Positions 25,373 through 38,500 of a DNA stretch of 64,000 nt are shown here, one piece after another. Source of the DNA: Argopecten irradians (Eukaryota; Mollusca; Bivalvia; Pectinida; Pectinidae); the NCBI RefSeq assembly GCF_041381155.1, contig NC_091136.1, positions 48,970,284 through 49,034,283 on the forward strand, written 5' to 3'. Each line of letters begins with the position of its first letter. Within the stretch, counting starts at the first letter, position 1. Both the position numbers and the translations under genes were made by a program. The notes below the pieces were generated by a model. The model saw only the letters and a program-made list of their open reading frames with translations, searched no databases and was not told the origin of the DNA.

Positions 25373-26549
25373 AGAATTTGGAAGGTAATATTGGAACCCC
25401 TATTTGACTGGTAGGTGCTCTATTTTCTTTTTACCAGCTGGAGATGATATTTATAAACGATATATGCCCGCATGGAATTTCTTAAAGAGGCACGTACTAT
25501 AAAAGGAAGACTGGATGTTTCATTTATTTCCTTTTTCAACAAGTTTGCTCATTCACAACCTCATGATCAAGGGTATCAAAAGCATAGCACGCATCCGATT
25601 TCACTTTGAATATACATGGTAGTCTCCACTTGTTCAGGATATCAATGAATTTGGTTGTCTCCCCTGCATAATGTGAACTTGATTAATGAAACATTTTGGT
25701 TGTTTTCTCCCTGAATCAGGATGTATTAAAATCCCCTGAATTAAAATATCAAATGAAATTCATCTATATATTAAACAATGTCATATAAGATGTATTATCT
25801 CCCCTGAATTAGGATATCAAATTAATGTGATTATATACCATGCCCCTTCCCCACCTAAATTAGGAAATCGGATGTAATTGCTTTACTATTGCCTCCTCAT
25901 AATTGAAATATTTTATGCACGATTTGTTATTTAGATTAATAGATTTCTTGATATAAAACATCTTCAAATTAATTTTTCCTACTTTGACAAGAAAAAAACA
26001 CAAGAGAAAACATTTTTAATTATCTCTTTTTTTAATTAGAATTGTCTTTGTTTCACCTTTTTCCCACCCTGCAATGAAACAAAATGGGAAATTATAAATT
26101 TGTTTTCAAAACGTTATTACATGGTAGCTGTTATAAACAAATAAATTAAAAGTCTGGCCTTAAAACTTTTGTACTAACAGCACTAATTTGCATATTCTGT
26201 GTAAGCTTCTATCTAAAATTGTCTTATAAAATGGCAAGCATTGTATACAAATTGTGACAATTTACACACAACACAAACAATCCATATTGGTTTGGGTTTT
26301 TTTTTAAATTGAATGATCAAATTACATTTTGTCATAACTAACAGTTATTTATAAGCAAATGACACAAAAGAAACTTAAAATACATATCTAAGATTTTATG
26401 CTTCTGAAATAAGTTTTTTGATAATCTTGAAATTTCTCTGGGCCAATCACAGAGGTGAAATCTGGAGACAGCAAAAAACTCTGGGATAGATTGCCAACTT
26501 TCCTACATTACATTCAAGTATGGGTTTTTGAAAAGGTAGAATTTTAGAC
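25373..26549 (-). other. NOP53 3' flank / probable 3' UTR
   Basis: AT-rich DNA downstream of the NOP53 stop (26550). No other gene or repeat unit recognised. The polyadenylation site could not be fixed. Confidence 0.45.
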
Positions 26550-29500
26550 TTACTCTTCGATTTCGTATCCTTTTTTCATGAACACCTTCGGCTTATATTT
26601 CCTCTTCTTGCTGTTAGAACAAAAATAATCATAATGTAAGTTGATATAAGAAACTAAAATAAAATTTTAACACAATTCATTCATGGTATTTGTTTATGGT
26701 TTATATTAAAACATCACATTTTCAGTCTTACCTTGCTTCAAGTCTTGGCTCTATCACATTTCTCTTCTGTAAACTTTTGAATCTGTCCACTAATAGGTGT
26801 CCTTCTGGCTGTAAGATCAGACACAACATTAGGATATGGTAAGATAAATAGGAGTACATGTATGGTGTATTATTAAAGAAAGAGATGTGTGTAGATGAGG
26901 GGTTTCTGACACTGCTGAATTAATCCATCACTTGATTTCGAAAAGGAATTTTTAAGCTATAATATAAACAATTTATTTCAATTTTTTCCCCAAATATAGA
27001 CCAATCACACAACAAAAACTGAATATGTTACTAAATGAAATACATTCTATTAAAGTATATTTCGACACAAATTAAAGATAAACTAGAATTATGTCAGTAT
27101 GACATTAAAAGCCACTGCAACAACAATTATTTTATTTTTGCTTCATGTTAAGTGCTGAAATTAGAAAAAAAAACGTTTGAAGTGTACTCATAAACCGAAC
27201 AAGTGTTATGCACATTGTCTGCAACTATGGGCCAAAATTCATGATTTTTTTCAATTTTTCAAGCATTATGCTGTAGCTACCATGATCTTCATTTGTATGA
27301 ATAAGAGCAGAAATTCGACAAATCTTTATCTAAATAATATTATCATATTGAGATAAATAGTATATATCGTGCCTATTAATTATAGGTGTACTTTTTTACA
27401 TTTAAATGACTTCGATATTTTCCCAAGTATTCAACATATGAACACAAACTAAAATTAGACAATGTTTTGAAATAAAAGGCCCATGGGCCTTAATGGTCAT
27501 CTGACTATTGGCACAATACCACACCTCAAAGGATATAGTAGTGGCAAACAATTAAGGCATTAAAAAAGAAGTTTTTTAATAGAAGAAGTTTAGGTTCTGA
27601 TATATTTGATGAATTAGACCATGACCCTTGATCCCCACCATGCTACAAATTCATTATCCAGTCTCTAACTTCAGTAACTTAGACTCTAAGCTTCTAAGTA
27701 ATTTATAAGAAGTTTTTTTTAAAGATTTTAGCCTGTTTGATCCCTGTGACCTTGAGTGAAGATCAAGGTCAATCACTTGAACAAACTTGGTAACTAAAGG
27801 TGAGTATCGCCTACAATTTTAACTATTGCAATACTATTGCTATCAGGGAAAACACTATTGTGATAGTTTAACTATTGCATACTTCAATTGCAATAGTATT
27901 GAGATAGTATTGCATTCTGAATTATATTAAAATCCAGTCGATGAATTGGCCGCCATGACGTATATCTAGCCCAGTATTGGTTTAAAGTTACTTCCCTTTA
28001 CCTGCTAACGTCAGTACCAACTCAAACGCAATGAAGATCATGATTGAGAACATTGTCGGTGTTTGCATTTTGATTAAATATCATGGAAAAAGTAACATTT
28101 TATCATACTGTTAGTTTGTTTGTCAATCCTATGTGAGTACATGATTTTAGTTCAAGTTACAGAAAATATCTGACAATTGAAACTATTGATTGGTTGGCAT
28201 ACTATCAGCGATTGTTATCGACTTTTTGAAATTGACATCGATTGATTGAGTTGAGAGGCATGCAATCGCAATATATCGGTAGTTCGATGTATTGTTACAC
28301 TCCTATTGGTAACCCTTCATCCCACCATATCACAGACTCAATATCAGGTATCTAGGCCTCTTAATTATTCACAAAAAGTTGTTTAAAGATTTTTGCCTAT
28401 TTGACCCCTGTGACCTTGAATGAAGATCAAGGTCATTCATTTGAACAAACTTGGTATCCCTTAATCCCAGCATGTCACAAGCCCAATATCAGGTCTCTAG
28501 GTCTCTTAGTTATTCACAAGAGGTTGTTTAAAGATATTAGCTTTTTTGACCCCTGTGACCTTGAATGAAGGTCAAGGTCATTGATTTGAACAAACTTGGC
28601 AGACATTCATCACAGCATGCTACATGCCAAATATCAGTACCCTTTGCCTTTCGGTTATTGAGAAGAAGTTGTTTAAATGAAAAATTTGAAGCAAAATCTC
28701 CAATTTTCTGTGTAAGCGAAGCGGAAGTTGCGCCTGCATCACAGATGATTATGACAGCCATGCTTATCATCTATCCCATGAATGACAACAGAGTATTTCC
28801 TAATGGTCATCCGGGTTAATGTAACGAATCTGTAACAACAAAATGCGGTCAAAAACGAAAGCGCTGCTGATAAAGTTATAACAACAAAGTGAAAGAAGAT
28901 AATGACATACAGGTTGGGCACTGACAGTTTGTTAATTTGATATTAAACCTTGTTCAAGATATAATAGTGATGATAAAAATAATGACATGACAAAATCCAA
29001 CCAGTAAGACCAACAGTATCTATCGTTTCACACGTAACACATGAGGTAACAAGAGATCCCAGAGGGATCTTGGCGCCCACCAAAAAATGATCTATGTCTG
29101 ACAATGGAAAGAGGGATATTTTCCCTGCTTTTCAAACTTTTTCAAACACACTACATATAAAATTTGAGACAGATCGCTATAGTACTTTCTAAGAAATAGT
29201 GGTAACAAACTTCAACAATGAAATCTAAGATGGCAGCCGGTTGGCCATCTTGTTTACCGATCAGTCCCGAAAGGCATTATGCATAAGTCCTAAAAGGTAC
29301 TATGCACAACTAGGGTACAAGGGGAACCTATGCATGGAGTTTGAGAAAGATCCCTTCAGTACTTTCTGACAAATAGCGATAACAAACTTTAACTATCAAA
29401 ATCCAAGATGGCCGTCGGTCGGCCATCTTGTTTACCGATCGGTCCCAAAATACAATATGCACAACTAGGATGCTAGGGGAACCTGTATATGAAATTTGAG

Positions 29501-32500
29501 AAAGATCCCTTCAGCACTTTTTGAAAAATAGCGGTAACAAACTTTAACTATCAAAATCCAAGATGGCAGCCTGTTGGCCATCTCTTTCACCGATCGGTCC
29601 CAAAATACAATATGCACAACTAGGATGCTAGGGGAACCTGTATATGAAATTTGAGAAAGATCCCTTCAGCACTTTTTGAAAAATAGCGGTAACAAACTTT
29701 AACTATCAAAATCCAAGATGGCAGCCTGTTGGCCATCTCTTTCACCGATCGGTCCCAAAATGCAAAATGCACAACTAGGGTCCTAGGGGAACCTATATAT
29801 GAAATCTGAGAAAGATCCCTTCAGTACTTTTTGAGAAATAGCGGTACCAAGTTTTAACTATCAAAATCCAAGATGACCGCCTCGGCCATCTTGTTCACGA
29901 TCAGTCCCAAAATGCAATATGCACAACTAGGGTCCTAGGGGAACCTGTATATGAAATTTGAGAAAGTTCCTTTGAGCACTTTTTGAGATATAGCGGTAAC
30001 AAACTTTAACTATCAAAATCCAAGATGGCCGCCTGTCAGCCATCTTGTTCACCGATCGGTCCCAAAATCCATTATGCACAACTAGAGTCCTAGGGGAACC
30101 TGTATATGAAATTTGAGAAAAATCCCTTCAGCACTTTTTGAGAAATAGCGGTAACAAACTTTAACTATCAAAATCCAAGATGGCCGCCTGTCAGCCATCT
30201 TGTAGACCGATCGGTCCCAAAATGCAATATGCACAACTAGGGTCCTAGGAGAAGCTACATATGAAATTTGAGAAAGATATCTTCAGTACTTCCTGAGAAA
30301 TAGCGGTAACAAGAATTGTTAACAGACGGCAGGACGGACGGACGACAGACCACGGACGAAAGGCAATTTGAACAGCCCACCATCTAATGATGGTGGGCTA
30401 AAAAACAAACAAGAGGCCCATGGACCTTAACGGTCATCTGACTATTTGCACAATACAACATAGTCATTTAAAGATTTTGGCCATTTTGACCCCTGTGATC
30501 TTGAATGAAGATCAAGGTCATTGATTTGAAAAAAACTTGGTAGCTCTTCATCCCAGCAGGTCACAGGCCAAATATCAGGTCTCTAGGCTCCTAGTTATTC
30601 TCAAGAAGTCATTTAAAGATTTTAGCCTATTTGACCCCTGTGACCTTGAATGAAGGTCAAGGTCATTCATTTGAACAAACTTGGTAGCCCTTCATCCCAG
30701 CATGCTGCAGGCTCAATATGAGTATCCTGAGCCTTTAGGCTCTTCAAAAGAAGCCGTTTAAATTTTTTTAGCCTATTTGACCCCTGTGACCTTGAATGAA
30801 GGTCAAGGTCATTGATTTGAACAAACTTGGTAGCCCTTTATCCCAGCATGCTGCAGGCCCAATATGAGTATCCTGGGCCTTTTGATTCTTGAGAAGAAGT
30901 CATTTTTTAGACCCCTGTGACCTTGGATAAAGGTCAATGTCACAGTATTGCCAACCTCTGATGAGGTCAAATCGGGTGATCACCCTTAAAAAAACGGGTG
31001 AAAGGGTACAAAAAAGGGTCATGTGCGAAACAACATTTTAGTGTAATTTTTAACACTTTTTAAAAGCCTTAAATATGCATGTATTTATTATTTTCATATT
31101 GTTATTCAATAATATTATGATGTTTTTTGTAATAATATAATTAATATATGATAATTAATAAAAATATCATAAATTTAAAAACAAAAAAAATTAATAAAAT
31201 CCGGATTTTTTGTTCTACACATGTCCGGTTTCATTATTATCTTTGACTAAACAAAATGGCGGCCATTATGATTGGCTTGCATGCCTCCGGCAACAGGATA
31301 AAATTCACGTTGACTATGTTTTATTCATGTGAGTAAATCTTTGTCTGAGATCACAAGTGTTTGTGCTTTTGTAGAATTTTGAAAATATTATTTCTGATTT
31401 TGAACAGTATTAATTGGCCATGTCTAATTTTGCTCTGGCTAAAAACGATCATGGACATCGTGATGCATGACTGAATAGAGTAATTGCTACAATTTCACAC
31501 CTTTATTTAAGTTTGTGTAAACACAAACATAGCTACCTGCGTTATACAAGGAGCTGATATGAGTCTTAAGCCCTGAGTAAAATTGCGCTAATGGCTTGAT
31601 CTGGAGTAATTTTTGTGAGTTTTTTTGACACTTTGGTCAAAGTGCTGAAAACCGGGTTATTTGATGACCCGTTGGGTCAATCGGGTTATGCATTCTAAAA
31701 TGTCTAAAAAAACGGGTCAACCCGGAGAAATTTTTTTAACGGTCATCTGACTATTTGCACAATACAACATAGTCATTTAAAGATTTTGGCCATTTTGACC
31801 CCTGTGATCTTGAATGAAGATCAAGGTCATTGATTTGAAAAAACTTGGTAGCTCTTCATCCCAGCAGGTCACAGGCCCAATATCAGTTCTCTATGCCTCC
31901 TATTTATTCTCAAGAGGTCTTTTAAAATTTTTAGCCTATTTGACCCCTGTGACCTTAAATGAAGGTCAAGGTCATTCATTTGAACAAACATGGTAGCCCT
32001 TCATCCCAGCATGCTGCAGGCCCAATATGAGTATCCTGAGCCTTTCGTTCTTAAAAAGAAGTTGTTTAAAGGTTTTAGCCTATTTGACCCCTGTGACATT
32101 AAATGAAAGTCAAGGTCATTCATTTGAACAAACATGGTAGCCCTTCATCCCAGCATGCTGCAGGCCCAATATGAGTATCCTGAGCCTTTCGTTCTTGAAA
32201 AGAAGTTGTTTAAAGGTTTTAGCCTATTTGACCCCTGTGACCTTGAATGAAAGTCAAGGTCATTCATTTGAACAAACTTGCAATTGGTAGCCCTTTATCC
32301 CAGCATGCTGCAAGCCCAATATGAGTATCCTGGGCCTTTCGGTTCTTGAGAAGAAGTCATTTAAAGATTTTAGCCTATTTGACACATGTGACCTTGAATG
32401 AAGGTCAAAGTCATTCATTTGAAGAAACTTGGTAGCCCTTCATCCCAGAATGCTTCATGCCCAATATCAGTTCCCTGGGCCTTCTGGTTAATGAGAAGAA

Positions 32501-35500
32501 GTCGTTTCAATATTTTAGCTTTTTTGACCCCTGTGAACTTGAATGAAGATCAAGGTCTTTGATTTGAACAAACTTGATAGCCCTTTATCCAAGCATGTCA
32601 GGGGCCCAATATCAGGTCTCTAGGCCTCTTGGTTATTTACAAGAAGTTGTTTAAAGGATTTTAACCTTTTTGACCCCTGTGACCTTAAATGAAGGTCAAG
32701 GTAATTCATTTGAACAATCTTGGTAGCCCTTCATCCAAGCATGCTACAAGCCAAATATCAGCACCCTGGGCCTTTCAGTTATTGAGAAGAAGTCCTTTGA
32801 ATGAAATGTTTAAGTAGGCGGACGGCGGACGGCGCACGACGACGGACGGTGCATGATGACAATAGGTCATCCTGACCCTTCGGGTCAGATGACCTAAAAA
32901 GTTACTCAGAAAGTCTTCATCAGAACTGGGCAAGGGGTTCCAGAATAAAATAAAATAATGTATGAACAGATGTTCTTGTAGTAAAAACAAAAAATAAATT
33001 ATGAGAATGGACAAAAAATAAATTATGAGAATGGACATGTTGACTAAATGCAGTCTTGGAGTTGTATGATTTTGCAATAGGCCTATGACTTAGTGACAAA
33101 CTGTTACAGAATTTCCTGATTTATCTAGCAGCACAAATGAAAAGAATAGAACAAAGTTGTGTTACAAATTGAATTAGAGAGACATAAGGAATATGTACAT
33201 CTAATGATTTAATTCCTAAAATTCAAGTAATTCCATTTACAAGAAAATGTAGTAACTGCAGAAATTCATTTAAAATAATTGACTAATTTAATGATTCGGA
33301 CCTGTGCCTAGTTGTTTAAAAAAATATTCCAGACCCCTGTGGAATGCATTGTGACATTGACACAAGTACATACCGGGTATTACTACAAAACAGTGTTAAC
33401 TCCAGTGTACAAGGGTGTTAAAGTTTAAATGTCTTACCTTTAACAGTCTAAGTGATCCAGGAAGCTCATCACTTAACTTCAGTTCAATTTCTGCTTCTTC
33501 AAATCTGAACAAGGTCAAGGTCACTTAACTAATATGACATGATTTTGTTCAGGACATTTGAGATCCTGTTTTTACAAAAACATCTAACAGTAGCAAGAAT
33601 CAACAGTTTATGTCATCTGGACTTACATGTATTATATATAATGCTTGAAGTTACACATCCTTTTCAAACATACACTGACTGATAAAATTGGTAATTATCT
33701 TGCATATTAAATAATACATGGATTACTTAAATTTGACCATGATTCTTCAGGTAATTAACTGCAACAATGTATTCAGAAAATGCTAGGATAATTTGTAGAT
33801 TTTTGAGATTGGACAACAAGTTATCTTAATGTTTATCACTTCTATGAGAAAGTGTTGTAAAGGATACTTGATTTTCCCCAGCTTCCTCGTGTTCATGCCC
33901 GACTTTTCATACTTTTCTTTCTTCAGTCTCGCCCTCTGTGATAAATCCTTCTCACGGGCTTTTATTTCAGCTTTAATTGTTTTTAACCTGCAACGAGAAA
34001 TACACAAAAATTGATGTGCAAATATACCTGTGTTGTAAGTATAGCATGTATAAGGATATGACAGGTTTTGGACTAACTTTTGGTAGTCTTGGGATTAACC
34101 ACTTAGCCAACATGACCTGAAGATGGAGAGCTATTGATTGAACACCAGACAAATTAACCACTTAGTCAAAAGTTATTGATTAAATATCGGGCACCTTAAA
34201 TCATCCATGGCCCTGACTAAACTTCATTCATTTAAGGAAAACATGGCCCATAAATGAAAGAATCATGATTTTGTTTACTGAAAAGCTCAAATACTACCTT
34301 GACCTCTATAATATGTATTTTCTGAGGAGCATCATCATCCCTGACCTGATTGTTGTATCTGATAATTTCTTACCTGAATATATCCTTTTCTCGTGTTTTA
34401 GCAAATTTCTCTTTCATTTTACCATGTTCCTGAAAGAGAACAGTATTACCAGTATACTGTATATATGAACATACCAGAAAGAACATTATTCACAGATATT
34501 ATAGAAACTCCTATACAGAAAGAAAATATTAAATTAATGTGAACATAGTGTATTTGTTTTTGGTTTTTTAAATTCTCATTAATGATAAGAAATCACATTG
34601 ACTTATGTGTCACTGATAATGATAGCAACGTTTTTGTATTTACAGAAATCCACAGTAATACTTGTTTTCATACCTTGTCTTTAATATTTTTCTCCTTGTT
34701 TCTCTGAACTCTGGTTTTCTTGTCCTCCCTGCGGACTGGAGGAGCTACAGACAGTTTTTCCAGCTCCTCCTCTGTGAATTCGACCCTCTCCTCATCCTCC
34801 TGATTCAGTCCTGCGGACATCTCTGCTTGAAGATTCGCCTGTAAATGAGTCGTATATATATAACACAAGCCAAAGGAGAGATAACTGAAGATTCACTATT
34901 AATGGGTCATATATTACAATACAGAGGAATTGCTTCAAGATTTGCCTGTTTATAAAAAAATAATCAGGAGTAATTACAGTGCTTGAAGCTAAGTAAAAAA
35001 TACCTTTCCAAGATCGTCTTTGTTTGACCTAAACTAACAAGCCCATTAAATGATAAAGCATCGCATTATCTTGATAAAACAAAAATTAATTTGCAAACTT
35101 TCTTTGTTTTGTTTCATTTTTCTGTGTTTTAAGGAAGCATACAGGAATATATTTGGGTATTGGTATTAAGTGACCTACCTCTAGCTCCTCTGCAGACACT
35201 TTCCTAAACTGGGCCTCAACAGCATTGTAGAGTTTCCTTTCCTTCCTTTCACGCTTCACCTCTATATCATGAGCTTTAGCTAGTAAATTCTGAGGATAAA
35301 AAACAATTCTATTTCTTATGTATAACGCCTTTGCAAATGGCCAAAATCAGTCACATGGCAATAAGCATTTTCAAGAAACTGTGGTAAGGACAAGTTTTTT
35401 CCCTGTTTTCATCAATATTGTGACAATATTTGGTCACATTGTAATAAGCATTTTTCAACACACTGTGGTAATTAGGACATGTTTTTTTCCTTTACCTGTA

Positions 35501-38500
35501 TACAAATCTATGGGTTACCAGGTCAGTACGGACAAAGTCTCACCTGGTGATCATCATATGAAGGATTATAAGATGCTCCAGGATCCGGGACCTGAACACC
35601 TGTGATCTCTGACGGTTTTTGGTTGTAATGTTTCGGAACCTGCAATGAACAATTGGTAAGAACACCTTAATGTAAAACTAAATGTTTACATATCAGGAGA
35701 AAGTGTTTAGTGATCATTATCTTAAATAACCATACAAAACATCATTACAGTACATAAGAAGATAGAGTGTAGCTAAATGGAAATGTAGTTTTAATACCAC
35801 TAAATGTACTCACATTAATTCTCCTTCTCTTTGTTACCACACAGTAGTGAGGGTCCTCGTTCCTGATATCTGCATTTACATCTGTTAAAAACCACAATCA
35901 AAATAATCAATATATTTTCTAGTGAGATCTTTTAGAGTTGAATCAAAGAAGTACTATTAAAGATAGTATACCATTAGTTGTTAACATTTGATGATATCAT
36001 TTCAATTAGTAATACTGGTACTTCTTTTTTCATCTATAGCTTCTATCTATTGTTCTTCAAAGAAGAGAAATACAATAAGTTTTCACTTTCTAGAACTGTC
36101 ATGACCTAGTGGTTCAGGAGTAGAACATTCTATCCATAGCTTTCAATCACTTGACCACAAATTACATGTACAAATAGGGAATCTGGTTGGCTATATGTCA
36201 ATTTTTCTTTCTTCCTAAATCTGTTGTCTTTACACCCGGTCCACCCCAACTGCGAATGATAAATATTATGAAGTTCCTTACCGTCAATCGATTGATTTGT
36301 AACACAGCGAGAAATTCTGTACCGTGTAGCGATAAACGCTAACACTCTACCGACACAACGTGGCTATTTTTAGACTCGAGTACTGTCGCCAAATCCACAG
36401 GTAAATCGCGGGGCGCTCTGGCTACATCAGCTATACCAAACACAATCGTAAATGTTACAAATACCGTAAAATCTTGTGTTACTTACACACCAGTGTACTT
36501 TGCACATGTATTTTTTCTTATGGCTTTAAATACTGAAAAAAATCTACTATCGGTATATTTTGCGCATTCAAAAATTTGGGGGAAAACGATGTCCGGGGAA
36601 CCACAAATTCAGTGTTATAAAGGTGGTAATTTCATTGCAAAACATTCACAATAAATGCTTGACAACTTGCACAAAAAGTGTTGTATTTAGAAGAAATAAC
36701 ATAATATAATTGCACTGTGCTTGTTTTCTTTTATTGGCCACCGTAACTGAAACAGTGAAATATATCTTGCAGAACATGTCAAAAACATTGGCAGTCCGCC
36801 GTATTCGATCCGTACACATGTCAATGTCTGGAGATATTACACATGAATAGTTATCAGAACTATTTGAAAATATTATAATTTAGTTACTTTAATATTGCCA
36901 CAATAAGTTTTAAGTGTGTTTGAGATCATTAACAAACTTTAAAGAGCATTCCGATAGCATTTACGTTGGCTTGCAATAATCACATCGTGAGTGAACTCAC
37001 TATCTGTACGGCACCAGATCCAAGCTGATGGCTAATTATATATAACAGTACGGTTAAAATGCCACTAACCTTCTAGCTTGTCAGTTTTGCTGTAATAATA
37101 TTACAAACCACTTATTGAAAATCCTAAATATAGGACAGTTTAGGACTCGTCTTATAAATCCCACGTGTGTTTTGACTTTTTGCACACGGCCTGCAGCCGG
37201 GACATGTTATGGCGGTTTCCTACGTAATGAGCATAGCTAGATCTATAAGGAGTTTCATATGCAATTTTACTAGAAATATGAAGATTTGTTAAAATATCTA
37301 AAATAAAGAAATACTAGTCAAGTGAATTTTTATGCAATTTGAAGAATATTTGTTTTGTTTTTAAGTAGATACAGACGCATTGTTGATGATATATAGATCG
37401 GTTAAGCTAACTAGCCATTCAGTTTCGTTAAGCTGGATGAGAGGCCCGAGCGTAGCATCCAGTACCAGTTTACCTGTGGATTTGGCGACAGTACTGGAGT
37501 CTATAAATAACTACACTCATTCAATACATCGATACAAGTCAGCGGTAGAGCGGTAGGGGTTTATATACACGCATCGTTCGCAGTTGGGGTGGACCGGGTG
37601 TAAATGAACCTGCCAGTGAGTAGAACATAAAACAAATCTAAATCATCTTGAAAGATAATCAACAACACCTGTCTCCCATAAGTCGAAGCTAGCTTCAGGC
37701 AACACATTCTTGTTTCTCCTTGTCTGTGCCCTTTGTTTGTTTCTTGCTATACGCTGTTTTTCTGCTTTTCTCTCTGTCAGTGTCTTTTTACCACTTTTTA
37801 TTTTTCTTGTCAGCCGTTCAACTTCTGGTTGTGTTTTTCTGATATTGTGAGAACTGAAAATATGGATACAGTGAATTCTTATTACCGGTAGTTAATCTGT
37901 TTTCTCTTTAATGGGAAGGGGGGTTCTATCTAAAATAATATGTACATCTACAATCAAAAATATTTTCTGTTTAAGATATATAGATAGCATTTATTTATTG
38001 TAACATTTAATATTGAATTGCATGATTTTCCATTCTGTTAAATTTCAATTTTTATTAATACATAGATATCCAATGACATATTGGGTAGTGTATTCCCGTT
38101 AGTGAACTAGAAGGACTATAAGATTAGCTTTGGTTCCAATGTAGTTTACAGACATCAAATCAAACAGTGTAGACATGTGCTATATATAGAGATGATGCGA
38201 AGTAAAGATATTTTCATTATTGACAAAAATTTGTTCTTATTTAAACAGACAGTAACTCACATGGATATAGGCTTAATTTTTGGGTCTGGTTCCAGATTTG
38301 CATGGCATTTGAGGGCTCTTTTTCTGTTTTTCTTTTGATATTTGGCATCTGAAATTAATCATTATAGATATTGTATAATTCTATAAATGGATGAGAAATC
38401 ATCATTGTTTCAAACATTGAGGCAGCTATTTTTTTTAATGTAATAATAGTATCTATATATATATATATATACACATTTTAAATTTGTCATGCTTAGCATA

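Noticed and set aside
28565-28819. 84-residue plus-strand frame with repeat-like N terminus
   Set aside because: Begins in a family B core unit (as do similar frames at 21859, 22439 and 31814) and runs into unrelated sequence. No family similarity.
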